From CAVPDE01 sp964580575 (GTDB lineage Bacteria > Desulfobacterota > DSM-4660 > Desulfatiglandales > HGW-15): a stretch of DNA of 64,000 nucleotides. The notes beneath the pieces were generated by a model. That model was not told the DNA's origin. It searched no databases and saw nothing but the letters and a program-made list of their open reading frames with translations. The first letter of the stretch is position 1. Each line of letters starts with the position of its first letter. The position numbers and the translations under genes were made by a program. The stretch spans positions 1 to 64,000 of the forward strand of contig CAZOLJ010000016.1 in assembly GCA_964580575.1 (NCBI GenBank), read 5' to 3'. Below are positions 24,868-33,551 of the stretch, in pieces.

Positions 24868-26607
24868 TTACGCACAGACGCCGCAGCGGATGCAATCCCC
24901 CACTCGACAGATGTCCGACTCCTCTCCCTTGAGGGCCAGCTTGTATTCCTTGACCAGGTGTTCCTTGTAGATTCCGTGATCGATGAAATCCCACGGAAGG
25001 TTTTCGTCGAGTGTCTTGGGCCGGTAGACGAAGAAATCCGGGTTGACCTCGCTGTGCAGGAACGCTTTTGACCAGTCCTCGCCATGAACATGGGAGAGGA
25101 GGAGCATGGATCCCACTCGTCTGTCTCCTAGGGACAAGAGCGCCTGCACATAAGCCCACTTAGGCAAATCGAAACTCACCTTAATGCCGCCTTCTCGGCC
25201 AATGGCCTTCTTCAACCATTTCTGTTTCTCCTTGAGGCTTTGCACCGTGTCCATGGGGAACCATTGAAAGGGAGTGAAGGGCTTGGGGATGAAGCAGTTG
25301 ATGCTCAGCTTGATTTGCCTGATCCTTCCCCTGATGGCGGCCTCCTTGACGAGGTGGTGCTTGATGGTTTTGACCAGATCCAGCACTTCGCTCACATCCT
25401 CCTGGGTCTCGGTGGGAAGACCAACGAGAAAGTAGAGTCTCAAACTGAAGTCTCCTGCGGCCCCGATGACGCGCACCGCATCGACGATTTGTTCTCTGCT
25501 CAAGTGTTTGTTAATCACTTTTCGCAACCGCTGAGACCCTGCTTCCGGAGCAACCGCCAAGGTTCTCTGCCCTGCGTCTCTCAGATGTTCCACAAGGGTT
25601 TGAGTGAGGGAGTCGGCCCGAAGAGATGACACGGAAAAGCGGCCTCCCTCCCTGAGAAGGAGACCCGTGATCTCCTCAATGCCGGGGATATCGGAAACAC
25701 ATGCGCTCAGGAGGCCGACGGAGCGTTCCCTTTCCAGGACATCGCTCACTGTTTTGAGGAGGGCGGATTTTTCGTGGATTCTGGGAGGACGGTAAACATA
25801 GCCGGCGGCACAGAACCGGCAGGACCGAGTGCAGCCTCTCCCGAGTTCGATGAGCACGCGGTCGGGAAATTCCGATTCGGGCGTGAGCAGGGTGGAGGTT
25901 CTGACCGGCATGTCGGCAAGCTTGGGCCGGAGCACCTCGATCTTTTCCGGCGCTGCAGGGTCCAGCGATTCTCTGGTTTGAATCGTTCCGTCCTTGTGAT
26001 AGCTGATGCGGTAAAGAGAAGGGACGTAGAGGGATTTCACAGCCCCGGCAAGGACCTTGAGCGCCTCTTGCCGCTCAACGGAATGACTCCTGATCTCTCG
26101 GAAGGCCACCAGAAAATCTTCCAGGGTGGCTTCGGCTTCCCCCAGAAGAAAAAAATCGAAAAAAGGAGCGAGCGGCTCCGGGTTGAGAAAGGTCGTGATG
26201 CCGCCCGCCATGACAAAAGGGTGGAATTCCTTGCGGTCTTCCGAGAGATAAGGGATTTTGCCGAGGGACAGGATTCTCAGGATGTTGGGATAGTCGTTTT
26301 CAAAGGAAAGAGAGAAGGCAACAAGGTCGAACCGCAGGAGCGGGGAAAAGGACTCCAGGGAGAGAAGCCCTTTTCCCGCTTCCACGCAGAGGGACATTTC
26401 TTTGCCTTCGGGGAGGAAGACACGTTCTGCAACCACATCCTCTCTTCGATTGAGAAGAGAGTAAACGACCTGCAATCCAAGGTTCGACATGCCGATGCGA
26501 TAGGCGTTGGGGTAAACGAGAGCTACCGAGATCCGGCCGCCCCAATCCTTTCGTACTGCCCCCTTTTCCAGGGCAAGCCTTTCCACGTCTCCATCACCTT
26601 CGATCAA
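24868..26607 (-). CDS. B12-binding-like radical SAM protein, TIGR03960 type
   Basis: A 579-residue radical SAM enzyme. An N-terminal Rossmann-like region (RISVALVYPNAYRIGMSNLG, VAFSLSFENDYPNILRIL) precedes the radical SAM core with the cluster motif GCTRSCRFCAAG (about 260). Later motifs RTLAVAPEAGSQRLRKVINK and LYFLVGLPTETQEDV are typical of the TIGR03960 group. The C-terminus has a four-Cys motif, DICRVGDCIRCGVC, that may bind a metal. A DUF2344 partner, often next to or fused with this family, is absent. The ATG overlaps the ftsZ stop by four bases, so it is co-translated with the division genes. Related enzymes modify tRNA or cofactors, but this function is unproven. Confidence 0.87.
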   Translation of the reverse strand: MIEGDGDVERLALEKGAVRKDWGGRISVALVYPNAYRIGMSNLGLQVVYSLLNRREDVVAERVFLPEGKEMSLCVEAGKGLLSLESFSPLLRFDLVAFSLSFENDYPNILRILSLGKIPYLSEDRKEFHPFVMAGGITTFLNPEPLAPFFDFFLLGEAEATLEDFLVAFREIRSHSVERQEALKVLAGAVKSLYVPSLYRISYHKDGTIQTRESLDPAAPEKIEVLRPKLADMPVRTSTLLTPESEFPDRVLIELGRGCTRSCRFCAAGYVYRPPRIHEKSALLKTVSDVLERERSVGLLSACVSDIPGIEEITGLLLREGGRFSVSSLRADSLTQTLVEHLRDAGQRTLAVAPEAGSQRLRKVINKHLSREQIVDAVRVIGAAGDFSLRLYFLVGLPTETQEDVSEVLDLVKTIKHHLVKEAAIRGRIRQIKLSINCFIPKPFTPFQWFPMDTVQSLKEKQKWLKKAIGREGGIKVSFDLPKWAYVQALLSLGDRRVGSMLLLSHVHGEDWSKAFLHSEVNPDFFVYRPKTLDENLPWDFIDHGIYKEHLVKEYKLALKGEESDICRVGDCIRCGVCA

Positions 26608-27818
26608 TCCGCCTTTGCTCTCAGAAAGGTGGGATAATCCAGATTCTCTTTAAAGAAACCCTTCTTGAAAAAACTCCTCTTGGGCTGGGGCTCCTCCTTT
26701 TCCCTGTGAAGGGTTGTGGAAGACCCTCCCGGCCCTACCCGCTGAAACGTCGGGACATCCAGGTTTTCGCCGTTCAGTCCCCGCACGGTCCAGGGGTCTT
26801 TGGCGTCGTCAGGCGTGACGTCGCGGAGCTTGACGACCTTTTCCTTCTTCTCCGGTTCCTTGTCAATGCCCGTGGCGATCACTGTGATCTGGACCTCATC
26901 GCCCATGTTGTCATCGAAGACCACGCCCCAGAAGATCTCCGCCTCACCGTCCACTTCGCCTTTGATGAAGTTGGAGGCCTCGTCGATCTCCTCCATGGTC
27001 ATGTCCGACGGCCCGGTGATGTTCATGAGAAGACCCCTGGCGCCATGGACGGAAATGTCTTCGAGAAGTGGGCTGTTGATCGCCTGCTTGGCCGCTTCCG
27101 TGGCTCGGTTCTCTCCTTTGGCTTTGCCGGTTCCCATAATGGCGGTCCCCATCTGCTCCATCACTTTCTTGACATCCGCAAAATCCAGATTGATGAAGCC
27201 GCTGCTCATGATGAGGTCGGAAATCCCTTTGACCGCGTTGAGGAGCACCTCGTCCGCTCGGACAATGAGTTCCCTGAAGGTGCTGCTCTTGGTTCCAACA
27301 GCCTTGAGCCGCTCATTGGGAATGATGATCAGGGTGTCCACTTCCTTCTTGAGCTTGTCGATCCCCTCCAGGGCACGCCTCATGCGTTTGTCCCCTTCGA
27401 ACTTGAAGGGCTTGGTCACCACCGCCACGGTGAGGGAGCCTTCCTCCTTGCTCTCCCGAGCCACCACAGGGCAGGCCCCGGTCCCGGTGCCGCCGCCCAT
27501 TCCTGCGGTGATGAAGACCATGTCCGCGCCCTTGATCGCCTCTTTGATCTCGTTGGTGTTTTCTTCGGCCGCCTGGCGGCCGATCTCCGGATCAGCCCCT
27601 GCGCCCAGGCCCTTGGTAACCGATACCCCGAGCTGGATCTTGTGGGAACAGCTCGATCGATCGAGGGCCTGGATATCGGTGTTGGCGGTGAAGAATTCCA
27701 CCCCACGGAGCTTGGCCGCAATCATGTTGTTGATGGCATTGCCGCCGGCCCCTCCCACGCCGACCACTTTGATCCTGGCTGCGTAACCTTCTTTTTCTTC
27801 TACGAATTGAAATTTCAT
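26604..27818 (-). CDS. ftsZ: Cell division protein FtsZ
   Basis: A 404-residue FtsZ, the tubulin-like GTPase that forms the division ring. The start is ATG 27818 (MKFQFVEEKEGYAARIKVVG) with GGAGGG seven bases upstream; a longer frame to 27860 overlaps ftsA and is less likely. Present are VGGAGGNAINNMI, the tubulin signature GGGTGTGACPVVA, the T7 loop region (SGFINLDFADVKK) and the globular C-domain. The tail holds two copies of the conserved C-terminal peptide: NLDVPTFQR about 45 residues before the end and NLDYPTFLRAKAD at the very end. Normally only one, which binds FtsA and other partners, is found. It follows ftsA after 34 bases. Confidence 0.98.
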   Translation of the reverse strand: MKFQFVEEKEGYAARIKVVGVGGAGGNAINNMIAAKLRGVEFFTANTDIQALDRSSCSHKIQLGVSVTKGLGAGADPEIGRQAAEENTNEIKEAIKGADMVFITAGMGGGTGTGACPVVARESKEEGSLTVAVVTKPFKFEGDKRMRRALEGIDKLKKEVDTLIIIPNERLKAVGTKSSTFRELIVRADEVLLNAVKGISDLIMSSGFINLDFADVKKVMEQMGTAIMGTGKAKGENRATEAAKQAINSPLLEDISVHGARGLLMNITGPSDMTMEEIDEASNFIKGEVDGEAEIFWGVVFDDNMGDEVQITVIATGIDKEPEKKEKVVKLRDVTPDDAKDPWTVRGLNGENLDVPTFQRVGPGGSSTTLHREKEEPQPKRSFFKKGFFKENLDYPTFLRAKAD

Positions 27819-27852
27819 GAATGTCCCTCCTTCGTTCTCCCCCTTTGACGTT

Positions 27853-29076
27853 TTAGACAACCTCTTTGAACCACCTTTTCATTCGTTCCATGACCTTTGC
27901 AAAAATGTTGCTGTCCCTGATTCTGAATTTCTTTCCCTCCTTTGCTCTTTTCGCGCCGTAAAGCACCAGGCCCACGGCGGTGGCATACATGGGCTTGTTG
28001 ACGATCTCCACCAATCCGCTGATTCCCTGAGGATACCCCGTTCGAGCCGGGACATTGAAGATCTGCTCGGCCAACTCAGGTACCCCGGGCAGCTCCGCAG
28101 ACCCTCCGGTGATGACCACTCCCGAATTGATCATGGTGTCATACCCGGCTCGAACCAGTTCTTCCTGCACCAGGGTGAACACCTCTTCCACTCTCGGTTC
28201 CAGGATCTCGCCGAGAATCTGTCTGGAGAGCACTCTCGGCTTTCTCCCTCCCACTCCGGGGACCTCGATCGTCTCCTCCTTGCCGATCATCGAGGACAGC
28301 GCGCAGCCGTACTTGACCTTGATCTTTTCCGCTTCCACCTTGGGGGTTCTCAAACCGATGGAAATGTCGTAGGTCAGGTTGTCGCCTCCCAGAGCCAGCA
28401 CCGAGGTGTGCTTGATCGTGCCGCGAGAGAAAACCGCCACATCCGTGGTTCCTCCCCCGAAATCCACGAGCGCGACCCCCAGGTTGCGCTCCTCGTCCGA
28501 AAGCACCGCCTCATTGGAAGCGAGGGATTCGAGCACAATGTCGCACACGTCCAGACCTGCCCGGTTGGCGCACTTGATGATGTTCTGGGCCGACGTCACG
28601 GCCCCGGTGACGATGTGGATCTTGGCTTCCAGTCGGACGCCCGCCATGCCCAGGGGGTCCAGGATGCCGTCCTGTTCGTCCACGATGAATTCCTGAGTCA
28701 GCACATGGATGACCTCGCGGTCCATGGGAATCGCCACGGCGCTGGCCGCTTCGATCACCCGGTCAATGTCCTTTGCCGTCACCTCCCTTTCCTTGAGCGC
28801 AATCACGCCTTGGCTGTTGAAGCCTTTGATGTGGCCGCCGGCGATTCCTGCATACACCGAACTGATTTCACATCCGGCCATGGTCTCCGCCTCTTCAATG
28901 GCCTCTTTGATGGAGTTGACCGTCTTTTCAATGTTCACCACCACACCCTTTCGAAGACCCTCGGAGGGGTGGCTTCCGATGCCGATAATCTCGATCCCGT
29001 CATGCCGGAGTTCCCCCACCACGGCGCAGACCTTGGTAGTACCGATGTCGAGACCTACAATGATTTCACCAGCCAT
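27853..29076 (-). CDS. ftsA: Cell division protein FtsA
   Basis: A 407-residue actin-like ATPase that tethers FtsZ to the inner membrane. The phosphate-1 motif (VGLDIGTTKVCAVVG), the FtsA-specific 1C domain (residues about 85-165, from GGHIKGFNSQGVIALKERE), phosphate-2 (LGVALVDFGGGTTDVAVF) and the adenosine motif (GVVITGGSAELPGVPEL) are visible. The C-terminus FAKVMERMKRWFKEVV is an amphipathic helix suited to membrane binding. It is the penultimate division gene of the dcw operon; ftsZ follows. The 220-base gap before it holds a palindromic repeat. Confidence 0.98.
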   Translation of the reverse strand: MAGEIIVGLDIGTTKVCAVVGELRHDGIEIIGIGSHPSEGLRKGVVVNIEKTVNSIKEAIEEAETMAGCEISSVYAGIAGGHIKGFNSQGVIALKEREVTAKDIDRVIEAASAVAIPMDREVIHVLTQEFIVDEQDGILDPLGMAGVRLEAKIHIVTGAVTSAQNIIKCANRAGLDVCDIVLESLASNEAVLSDEERNLGVALVDFGGGTTDVAVFSRGTIKHTSVLALGGDNLTYDISIGLRTPKVEAEKIKVKYGCALSSMIGKEETIEVPGVGGRKPRVLSRQILGEILEPRVEEVFTLVQEELVRAGYDTMINSGVVITGGSAELPGVPELAEQIFNVPARTGYPQGISGLVEIVNKPMYATAVGLVLYGAKRAKEGKKFRIRDSNIFAKVMERMKRWFKEVV

Positions 29077-29145
29077 TGTCTTATCCTCTTAAATCCCTAA
29101 CCCTCATATCCTGCTCAGGCCTTTGGCCGCATCCCGCACAGAATC

Positions 29146-29215
29146 AGTAGGCAGTAGGGAGTAGGCAGTAAGCAGAAAAAGATGCTGCCTGCTGCATACT
29201 ACTTACTCCCTACTG
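29146..29215. repeat. Palindromic repeat between ftsQ and ftsA
   Basis: CAGTAGGGAGTA (29152-29163) and TACTCCCTACTG (29204-29215) are perfect 12 bp inverted arms around AGTAAGCAGAAAAAGATGCT and related sequence. The centre resembles the 55 bp repeat beside the gap at 2327-2536. It may add an RNA structure between ftsQ and ftsA in the dcw mRNA. Confidence 0.75.
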
Positions 29216-29296
29216 AACACAGCCACTTTGGAAACACCCCCTTCTGGGACGGCCCCGAAAGCATGCTGCTAGGATGCGAACGCATCGCAGACAACT

Positions 29297-30118
29297 CTAC
29301 CCTTTCTTGAACGACACCACGGCGCCTTCGCCGTAATTGAGATGAATGGCCTTCACCGTGTGGATCCGGCCCGTGCTGTTCAGGTGCTCCACGACCCTCT
29401 TGAGTTCCTCCATCTTCGACTCCAAGTTCTGCGCCCTCAGCTTGACCGCTGCAGGCAGAAAAGAGAAATAGAGGGAAACATCCCCGTCTTTCTTCACATG
29501 GATTTCAGAAAGCTCCTTCAGAGACCAGGGATCCTTCTGGGTCTCAAGGAACTGGAGAACCTGCATGGAGAGACCGAGCTGCTTTTGCCTGTGCGTCTCG
29601 TCGGCTGAGACACCCGTGACAATCGGGAAGTCCACGGCCTCGTTCGGGCCCACCTCTTTGAACACCTTCCCGAATCGGTTCATGTAGCAGAGCTTTTCCG
29701 CAACCACAAGGGCCCGGGGCTCTTCCTTCTCCACGCGGATCAAAAGGCCATGGGGAAACTGTTTCTCCACCTCCACCGTCCTGACCCAAGGGTGCTTTTC
29801 GAGTTTCTTCTGCACCTCATCCACGTCGATCGCCAGGAGACTGAGCTCAAGATTTAAACCGGACATCTCTTGGAGCTCTTTTGTCATTGCCTCATCCCCA
29901 CCTACGATCTCCACCTGTTCCAAACGAATGTACGGGGAAGTCAGGAGATAGCTGTAAAGAAACACAAAGAGAACGCTGATCCCTGCCAAGCCTGTCAGCA
30001 GCGCCGAGATCTTCAAACACCAAGACCCTACAGAACGGGTTTTTCTCCAGAGTTCCGAGTACCGGCCCCCGTTCTTTCTCTTCACGCGCTGCTGTTTGAG
30101 GACGGTGTTCCGTTTCAT
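29297..30118 (-). CDS. ftsQ: Cell division protein FtsQ
   Basis: A 273-residue bitopic membrane protein of the divisome that recruits FtsL/FtsB. A basic cytoplasmic N-terminus (LKQQRVKRKNGGRY) precedes one membrane helix (ALLTGLAGISVLFVFLYSYL). The POTRA domain follows (YIRLEQVEIVGG, then LEKHPWVRTVEVEKQFPHGL), with the FtsQ motif PHxLxIxVxExxP clear in PHGLLIRVEKEEPRA. Then comes the beta domain. It is encoded 15 bases after murB. Confidence 0.94.
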   Translation of the reverse strand: MKRNTVLKQQRVKRKNGGRYSELWRKTRSVGSWCLKISALLTGLAGISVLFVFLYSYLLTSPYIRLEQVEIVGGDEAMTKELQEMSGLNLELSLLAIDVDEVQKKLEKHPWVRTVEVEKQFPHGLLIRVEKEEPRALVVAEKLCYMNRFGKVFKEVGPNEAVDFPIVTGVSADETHRQKQLGLSMQVLQFLETQKDPWSLKELSEIHVKKDGDVSLYFSFLPAAVKLRAQNLESKMEELKRVVEHLNSTGRIHTVKAIHLNYGEGAVVSFKKG

Positions 30119-30133
30119 GGATTTCCCGACCCA

Positions 30134-31036
30134 TTAGTCCCCGACCACCTTGATTTCAGGTTCCAGGTCAATGCCCGTTTGCTCTCTCACCCGTTGCCGC
30201 GCCGTTTCCATGAGGGCGAGGATGTCCTCCGCACTGGCTCCTCCCACGTTCACGATGACATTGGCGTGCTTGTCGGAGATCATGGCGCCCCCCACTCTCT
30301 TCCCTTTCAGGCCCACACTCTCGATGAGCCTTCCCGCAGAGTCCTGCGGAGGGTTCTTGAAAACAGAGCCGGCGCTCGGGTAATCCAGAGGCTGGCCGGC
30401 TTTCCGTCTCTCCAGATAGTTCAGAATCCTTTCGCCTATGGCTTCCGGACGATCCGGGGTCCCCTTGAACTGAGCCTTCACCACCACGGATCCGAGGGGA
30501 AGGAAAGCTCTTCTGTACCCGAACTGGAGTTCTAAACGGTTCATGATCACACTTTCCCCATCCGCGGTGAGGATCTCCACCCCCGTCACCACGTCGCCTG
30601 CGCTCTTTCCCCAGGCTCCGGCGTTCATGGCCACGGCTCCGCCCACCGTGCCCGGGATACCGGCAAGGAATTCCAGACCGGCCAACCCCTTCTTTTGGCT
30701 GAAACGCACCAGCTCTGCGAGACCCAGACCCGCTCCGGCGTGGATCGTGCCCTCCTTTTCTTCAACTCCTTCCAGTTCACCCTTGAGAAGAAGGGCAAGG
30801 CCTTTGAGACCCCTGTCTTTCACCAGGAGGTTGCTGCCCTTGCCTACCATCAAATAAGGGAGGTTTTCTTTGCTCGCAAAGGAAAGCACCTCCTTCAGCT
30901 GCAAAAGGTCCTTCACCGCACACAGAGCCTCGGCCTTTCCTCCGACGCGAAAGGTGGTGTAGGGCCCCATGGGGCAGCCGAAATGGACGTCGTTGTCTAG
31001 GACCCTGGTCAATTCTCTTTTCTGCCTCTCATCCAT
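30134..31036 (-). CDS. murB: UDP-N-acetylenolpyruvoylglucosamine reductase MurB
   Basis: A 300-residue FAD enzyme that reduces UDP-GlcNAc-enolpyruvate with NADPH to UDP-MurNAc. Motifs: GPYTTFRVGGKAEAL, the FAD site YLMVGKGSNLLVKD, the core GLAGLEFLAGIPGTVGGAVA and NAGAWG, and the proton donor Ser in YPSAGSVFKNPP. The late Glu-containing end (DLEPEIKVVG) is also conserved. It is a short type II MurB. The ATG at 31036 has no good Shine-Dalgarno, so it may depend on translation of murC 25 bases upstream. Confidence 0.97.
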   Translation of the reverse strand: MDERQKRELTRVLDNDVHFGCPMGPYTTFRVGGKAEALCAVKDLLQLKEVLSFASKENLPYLMVGKGSNLLVKDRGLKGLALLLKGELEGVEEKEGTIHAGAGLGLAELVRFSQKKGLAGLEFLAGIPGTVGGAVAMNAGAWGKSAGDVVTGVEILTADGESVIMNRLELQFGYRRAFLPLGSVVVKAQFKGTPDRPEAIGERILNYLERRKAGQPLDYPSAGSVFKNPPQDSAGRLIESVGLKGKRVGGAMISDKHANVIVNVGGASAEDILALMETARQRVREQTGIDLEPEIKVVGD

Positions 31037-31060
31037 GAATTCACAAAACCGAACCCTGCG

Positions 31061-32446
31061 TCATCGTTGAACCAGTTCATCGAGCAAACGCTCTCCCACG
31101 TGATAAATGTCTCCTGCCCCCAGCGTCATCACCACATCCCCTTTTTGGACACGCTCCGCAAGAACCCGCACGATTTCCGCCTGATCGCGGCAGAGAACCA
31201 CGTCCCTGTGGCCATGGTCCTTGATTCCCTGGCTCAGCATCTGACTGTCCACGCCTACGATCGGTTTTTCTCCGGCCCCATAGAGGGGCGCGAGGATCAA
31301 GACGTCCGCCTGATTGAAGCACGTCATAAAACGGTCATAGAGCAAATGGGTTCTGGTGTAGCGGTGGGGCTGGAACACCACGACGAGCCTTCGGTCCGGC
31401 CAGCAGTCTTTGGCCGTCAGGAGTGTGGCCGCGATCTCCGTGGGATGATGGCCGTAGTCATCCAACACCAGGACTCCCTTTTTGTCTCCCTTGATCTCAA
31501 AACGCCGGGCCAGCCCGCCCAGATGACGCAATCCCTTTCGAATGTCCTCCATGGGCACATCGAGTTCGAGACCCACCCCTATCGCTGCAAGGGCGTTGAG
31601 AACATTGTGATTTCCGGGCCTGCCCACCACCACCTCCCCGAGGGAGGCATTGTGATAGAGGACTTCCAAGCGGCTCTCCAGTTCGCCCCGGACCACGTCT
31701 CTGGCCCTCAAGTCCGCCTGGGAACTCATCCCGTAGGTGAGGTACCGCTTCTTGAGAAGAGGAATGACCCCCTGGATTTCTTCATTGTCGAGACAGAGCA
31801 CGGCCAACCCGTAAAAGGGAATCTTGTTGATGAAGTCCACAAAGGCCTTTCGAATCGCCTCAATGCTCCCGTAGTGGTCCAGGTGCTCGTAGTCGATGTT
31901 GGTGACCACCGCGATGGTGGGCGAAAGGATCATGAAAGACCCGTCACTCTCATCGGACTCGGCGACCAGGATGTCCCCCTGGCCTAGCTTTGCATTGGAC
32001 CCTCCCCAGATGTCGAGCCTGCCGCCGATCACCACCGTGGGGTCCAGCTTCCCGCACGTCAGGATCGAAGCGATCATGGAGGTGGTCGTTGTTTTCCCGT
32101 GGGCCCCTGCCACGGAGATGCCGTATTTCAGGCGCATGAGCTCTGCCAGCATCTCCGCTCGCGGAATCACGGGAATGGACTTCTCCTTGGCCTCCAGGAC
32201 TTCCGGGTTGTCCGTGGCTACGGCGGATGAGTACACCACCACGTCCGCCCCTTCGATGTGCTCTCTCTTGTGGCCCGCGAAGATCTTCCCGCCCAGCGCT
32301 GCCAGGCGCGCGGTGACCGGTGACGCCTTGACATCCGACCCGCTCACCCCATACCCGAGATTGAGAAGGAGTTCGGCAATGCCGCTCATCCCGATGCCGC
32401 CGATGCCCACGAAATGAATGTGCTTTGTCTTTCCGAAAATCTTCAT
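31061..32446 (-). CDS. murC: UDP-N-acetylmuramate-L-alanine ligase MurC
   Basis: A 461-residue Mur ligase adding L-Ala to UDP-MurNAc with ATP. The N-terminal Rossmann site (HFVGIGGIGMSGIAELLL), the P-loop AGAHGKTTTTSMIA, DESDGSFMIL and the ligase hallmark NHNVLNALAAIGV are all visible, followed by DDYGHHPTEIAATL in the C-terminal domain. Its start overlaps the murG stop by four bases (ATGA). Confidence 0.98.
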   Translation of the reverse strand: MKIFGKTKHIHFVGIGGIGMSGIAELLLNLGYGVSGSDVKASPVTARLAALGGKIFAGHKREHIEGADVVVYSSAVATDNPEVLEAKEKSIPVIPRAEMLAELMRLKYGISVAGAHGKTTTTSMIASILTCGKLDPTVVIGGRLDIWGGSNAKLGQGDILVAESDESDGSFMILSPTIAVVTNIDYEHLDHYGSIEAIRKAFVDFINKIPFYGLAVLCLDNEEIQGVIPLLKKRYLTYGMSSQADLRARDVVRGELESRLEVLYHNASLGEVVVGRPGNHNVLNALAAIGVGLELDVPMEDIRKGLRHLGGLARRFEIKGDKKGVLVLDDYGHHPTEIAATLLTAKDCWPDRRLVVVFQPHRYTRTHLLYDRFMTCFNQADVLILAPLYGAGEKPIVGVDSQMLSQGIKDHGHRDVVLCRDQAEIVRVLAERVQKGDVVMTLGAGDIYHVGERLLDELVQR

Positions 32447-33516
32447 GATCGAATCATCTCCAGGAGCAGATCGGCAATTCTCTGAGCTGCATCGTGTTTT
32501 GAAACGCTCCTGGCCGCCTGTCCCATTTTTTCAAGAGCAGCCCGGTCCTCCATGAGTTTCGCAAGCCGCTCGGCCAGGACCTCTCCGGTCAGGTTTTCCT
32601 GCAGGATCATCTCGGCTGCGCCTGCCTCCACAAGAAACTGCCCATTGGTCTCCTGATGCCTGTTCGCCGCAAAAGGATAGGGAATCAGCAGGGAGGGTTT
32701 CCCCATGGCCGCCATCTCGAAGACCGCGCCGGCTCCCGCCCTGCTCACCACCAGGTCCGCTTCCCTGTAAACCCCGGCCATGTCCTGAATGAAAGGCCTC
32801 ACCTCAGCCTCGATCCCCCTTTCTTTGTAAAGGGCGGCCGTTCTCTCGTAATCGAGTTCGCCTGTTTGATGAATGGCCCGGCAGGGTCTGTTTCTCTTTT
32901 TCAGCAGGGCCAGGGCATCCACAAAGGCGTCATTGATGGCTCTGGCGCCCTGACTCCCTCCCACCACGGCCACGGTGAAGGGCTTGCCGTTTCCTGAGAG
33001 CCGTCTTTCCGAGGGCACGAATTCCGCACGAATCGGATTCCCCGTGAGGTGAATCGATCCGCTGGAGAAATGTTTCCGGCTTTCTTCAAAGGAGATGAAC
33101 ACCCGGTTCACCACCCGGCAGAGCAGCCGGTTCGTCACACCCGGGAAAGAGTTCTGCTCATGAATGGCCGACGGAACGCCCATCACCCTGGCGGCGAGGC
33201 AAACGGGACCGGCCGAGTATCCTCCCACGCCCAGCACCAGGTGGGGCGAAAACTCCCGGATGATCCACAGGGACTCCAGAAGACTCCAGGGAAGCTTCAG
33301 CGCCACCCAAGCCCCTTTGAGCAGGCCTCTGCCTTTCATCCCTTCAACGGCAATGGAAGCCTGACGAAACCCTGCTTTTCTCAACACCTCGGATTCTATC
33401 TTGCGTTTGCCCGTCACAAAAAGGATCTCCGCTCCTTCAAACCTTCTGCCTACCTCTTTGGCCACAGCCACTCCCGGAAACAGGTGCCCCCCTGTGCCTC
33501 CTCCTGCCACCATCAT
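32443..33516 (-). CDS. murG: Lipid II synthase MurG
   Basis: A 357-residue GT28-family transferase that adds GlcNAc to lipid I on the inner face of the membrane. Donor and acceptor motifs are present: AGGGTGGHLFPGVAVA, the G-loop VVGGSQGARAINDAF and LVVSRAGAGAVFEMAAMGKP with LLIPYPFAANRHQ. The annotated start MMVAGGGTGG lies 16 bases from an AGGAGC site, further than usual. The in-frame codons just upstream would read TIR, so a non-standard start slightly upstream is possible. Four bases overlap murC; ftsW ends 36 bases before. Confidence 0.97.
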   Translation of the reverse strand: MMVAGGGTGGHLFPGVAVAKEVGRRFEGAEILFVTGKRKIESEVLRKAGFRQASIAVEGMKGRGLLKGAWVALKLPWSLLESLWIIREFSPHLVLGVGGYSAGPVCLAARVMGVPSAIHEQNSFPGVTNRLLCRVVNRVFISFEESRKHFSSGSIHLTGNPIRAEFVPSERRLSGNGKPFTVAVVGGSQGARAINDAFVDALALLKKRNRPCRAIHQTGELDYERTAALYKERGIEAEVRPFIQDMAGVYREADLVVSRAGAGAVFEMAAMGKPSLLIPYPFAANRHQETNGQFLVEAGAAEMILQENLTGEVLAERLAKLMEDRAALEKMGQAARSVSKHDAAQRIADLLLEMIRS

Positions 33517-33551
33517 CCGAATCGTCTTTTTCGGCTCCTGCTCCAGAGTCC

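Noticed and set aside
26706..29100. Long plus-strand frames opposite ftsZ and ftsA (up to 427 codons)
   Set aside because: They mirror the codon structure of well-supported genes on the other strand, lack ribosome sites and resemble no known protein.
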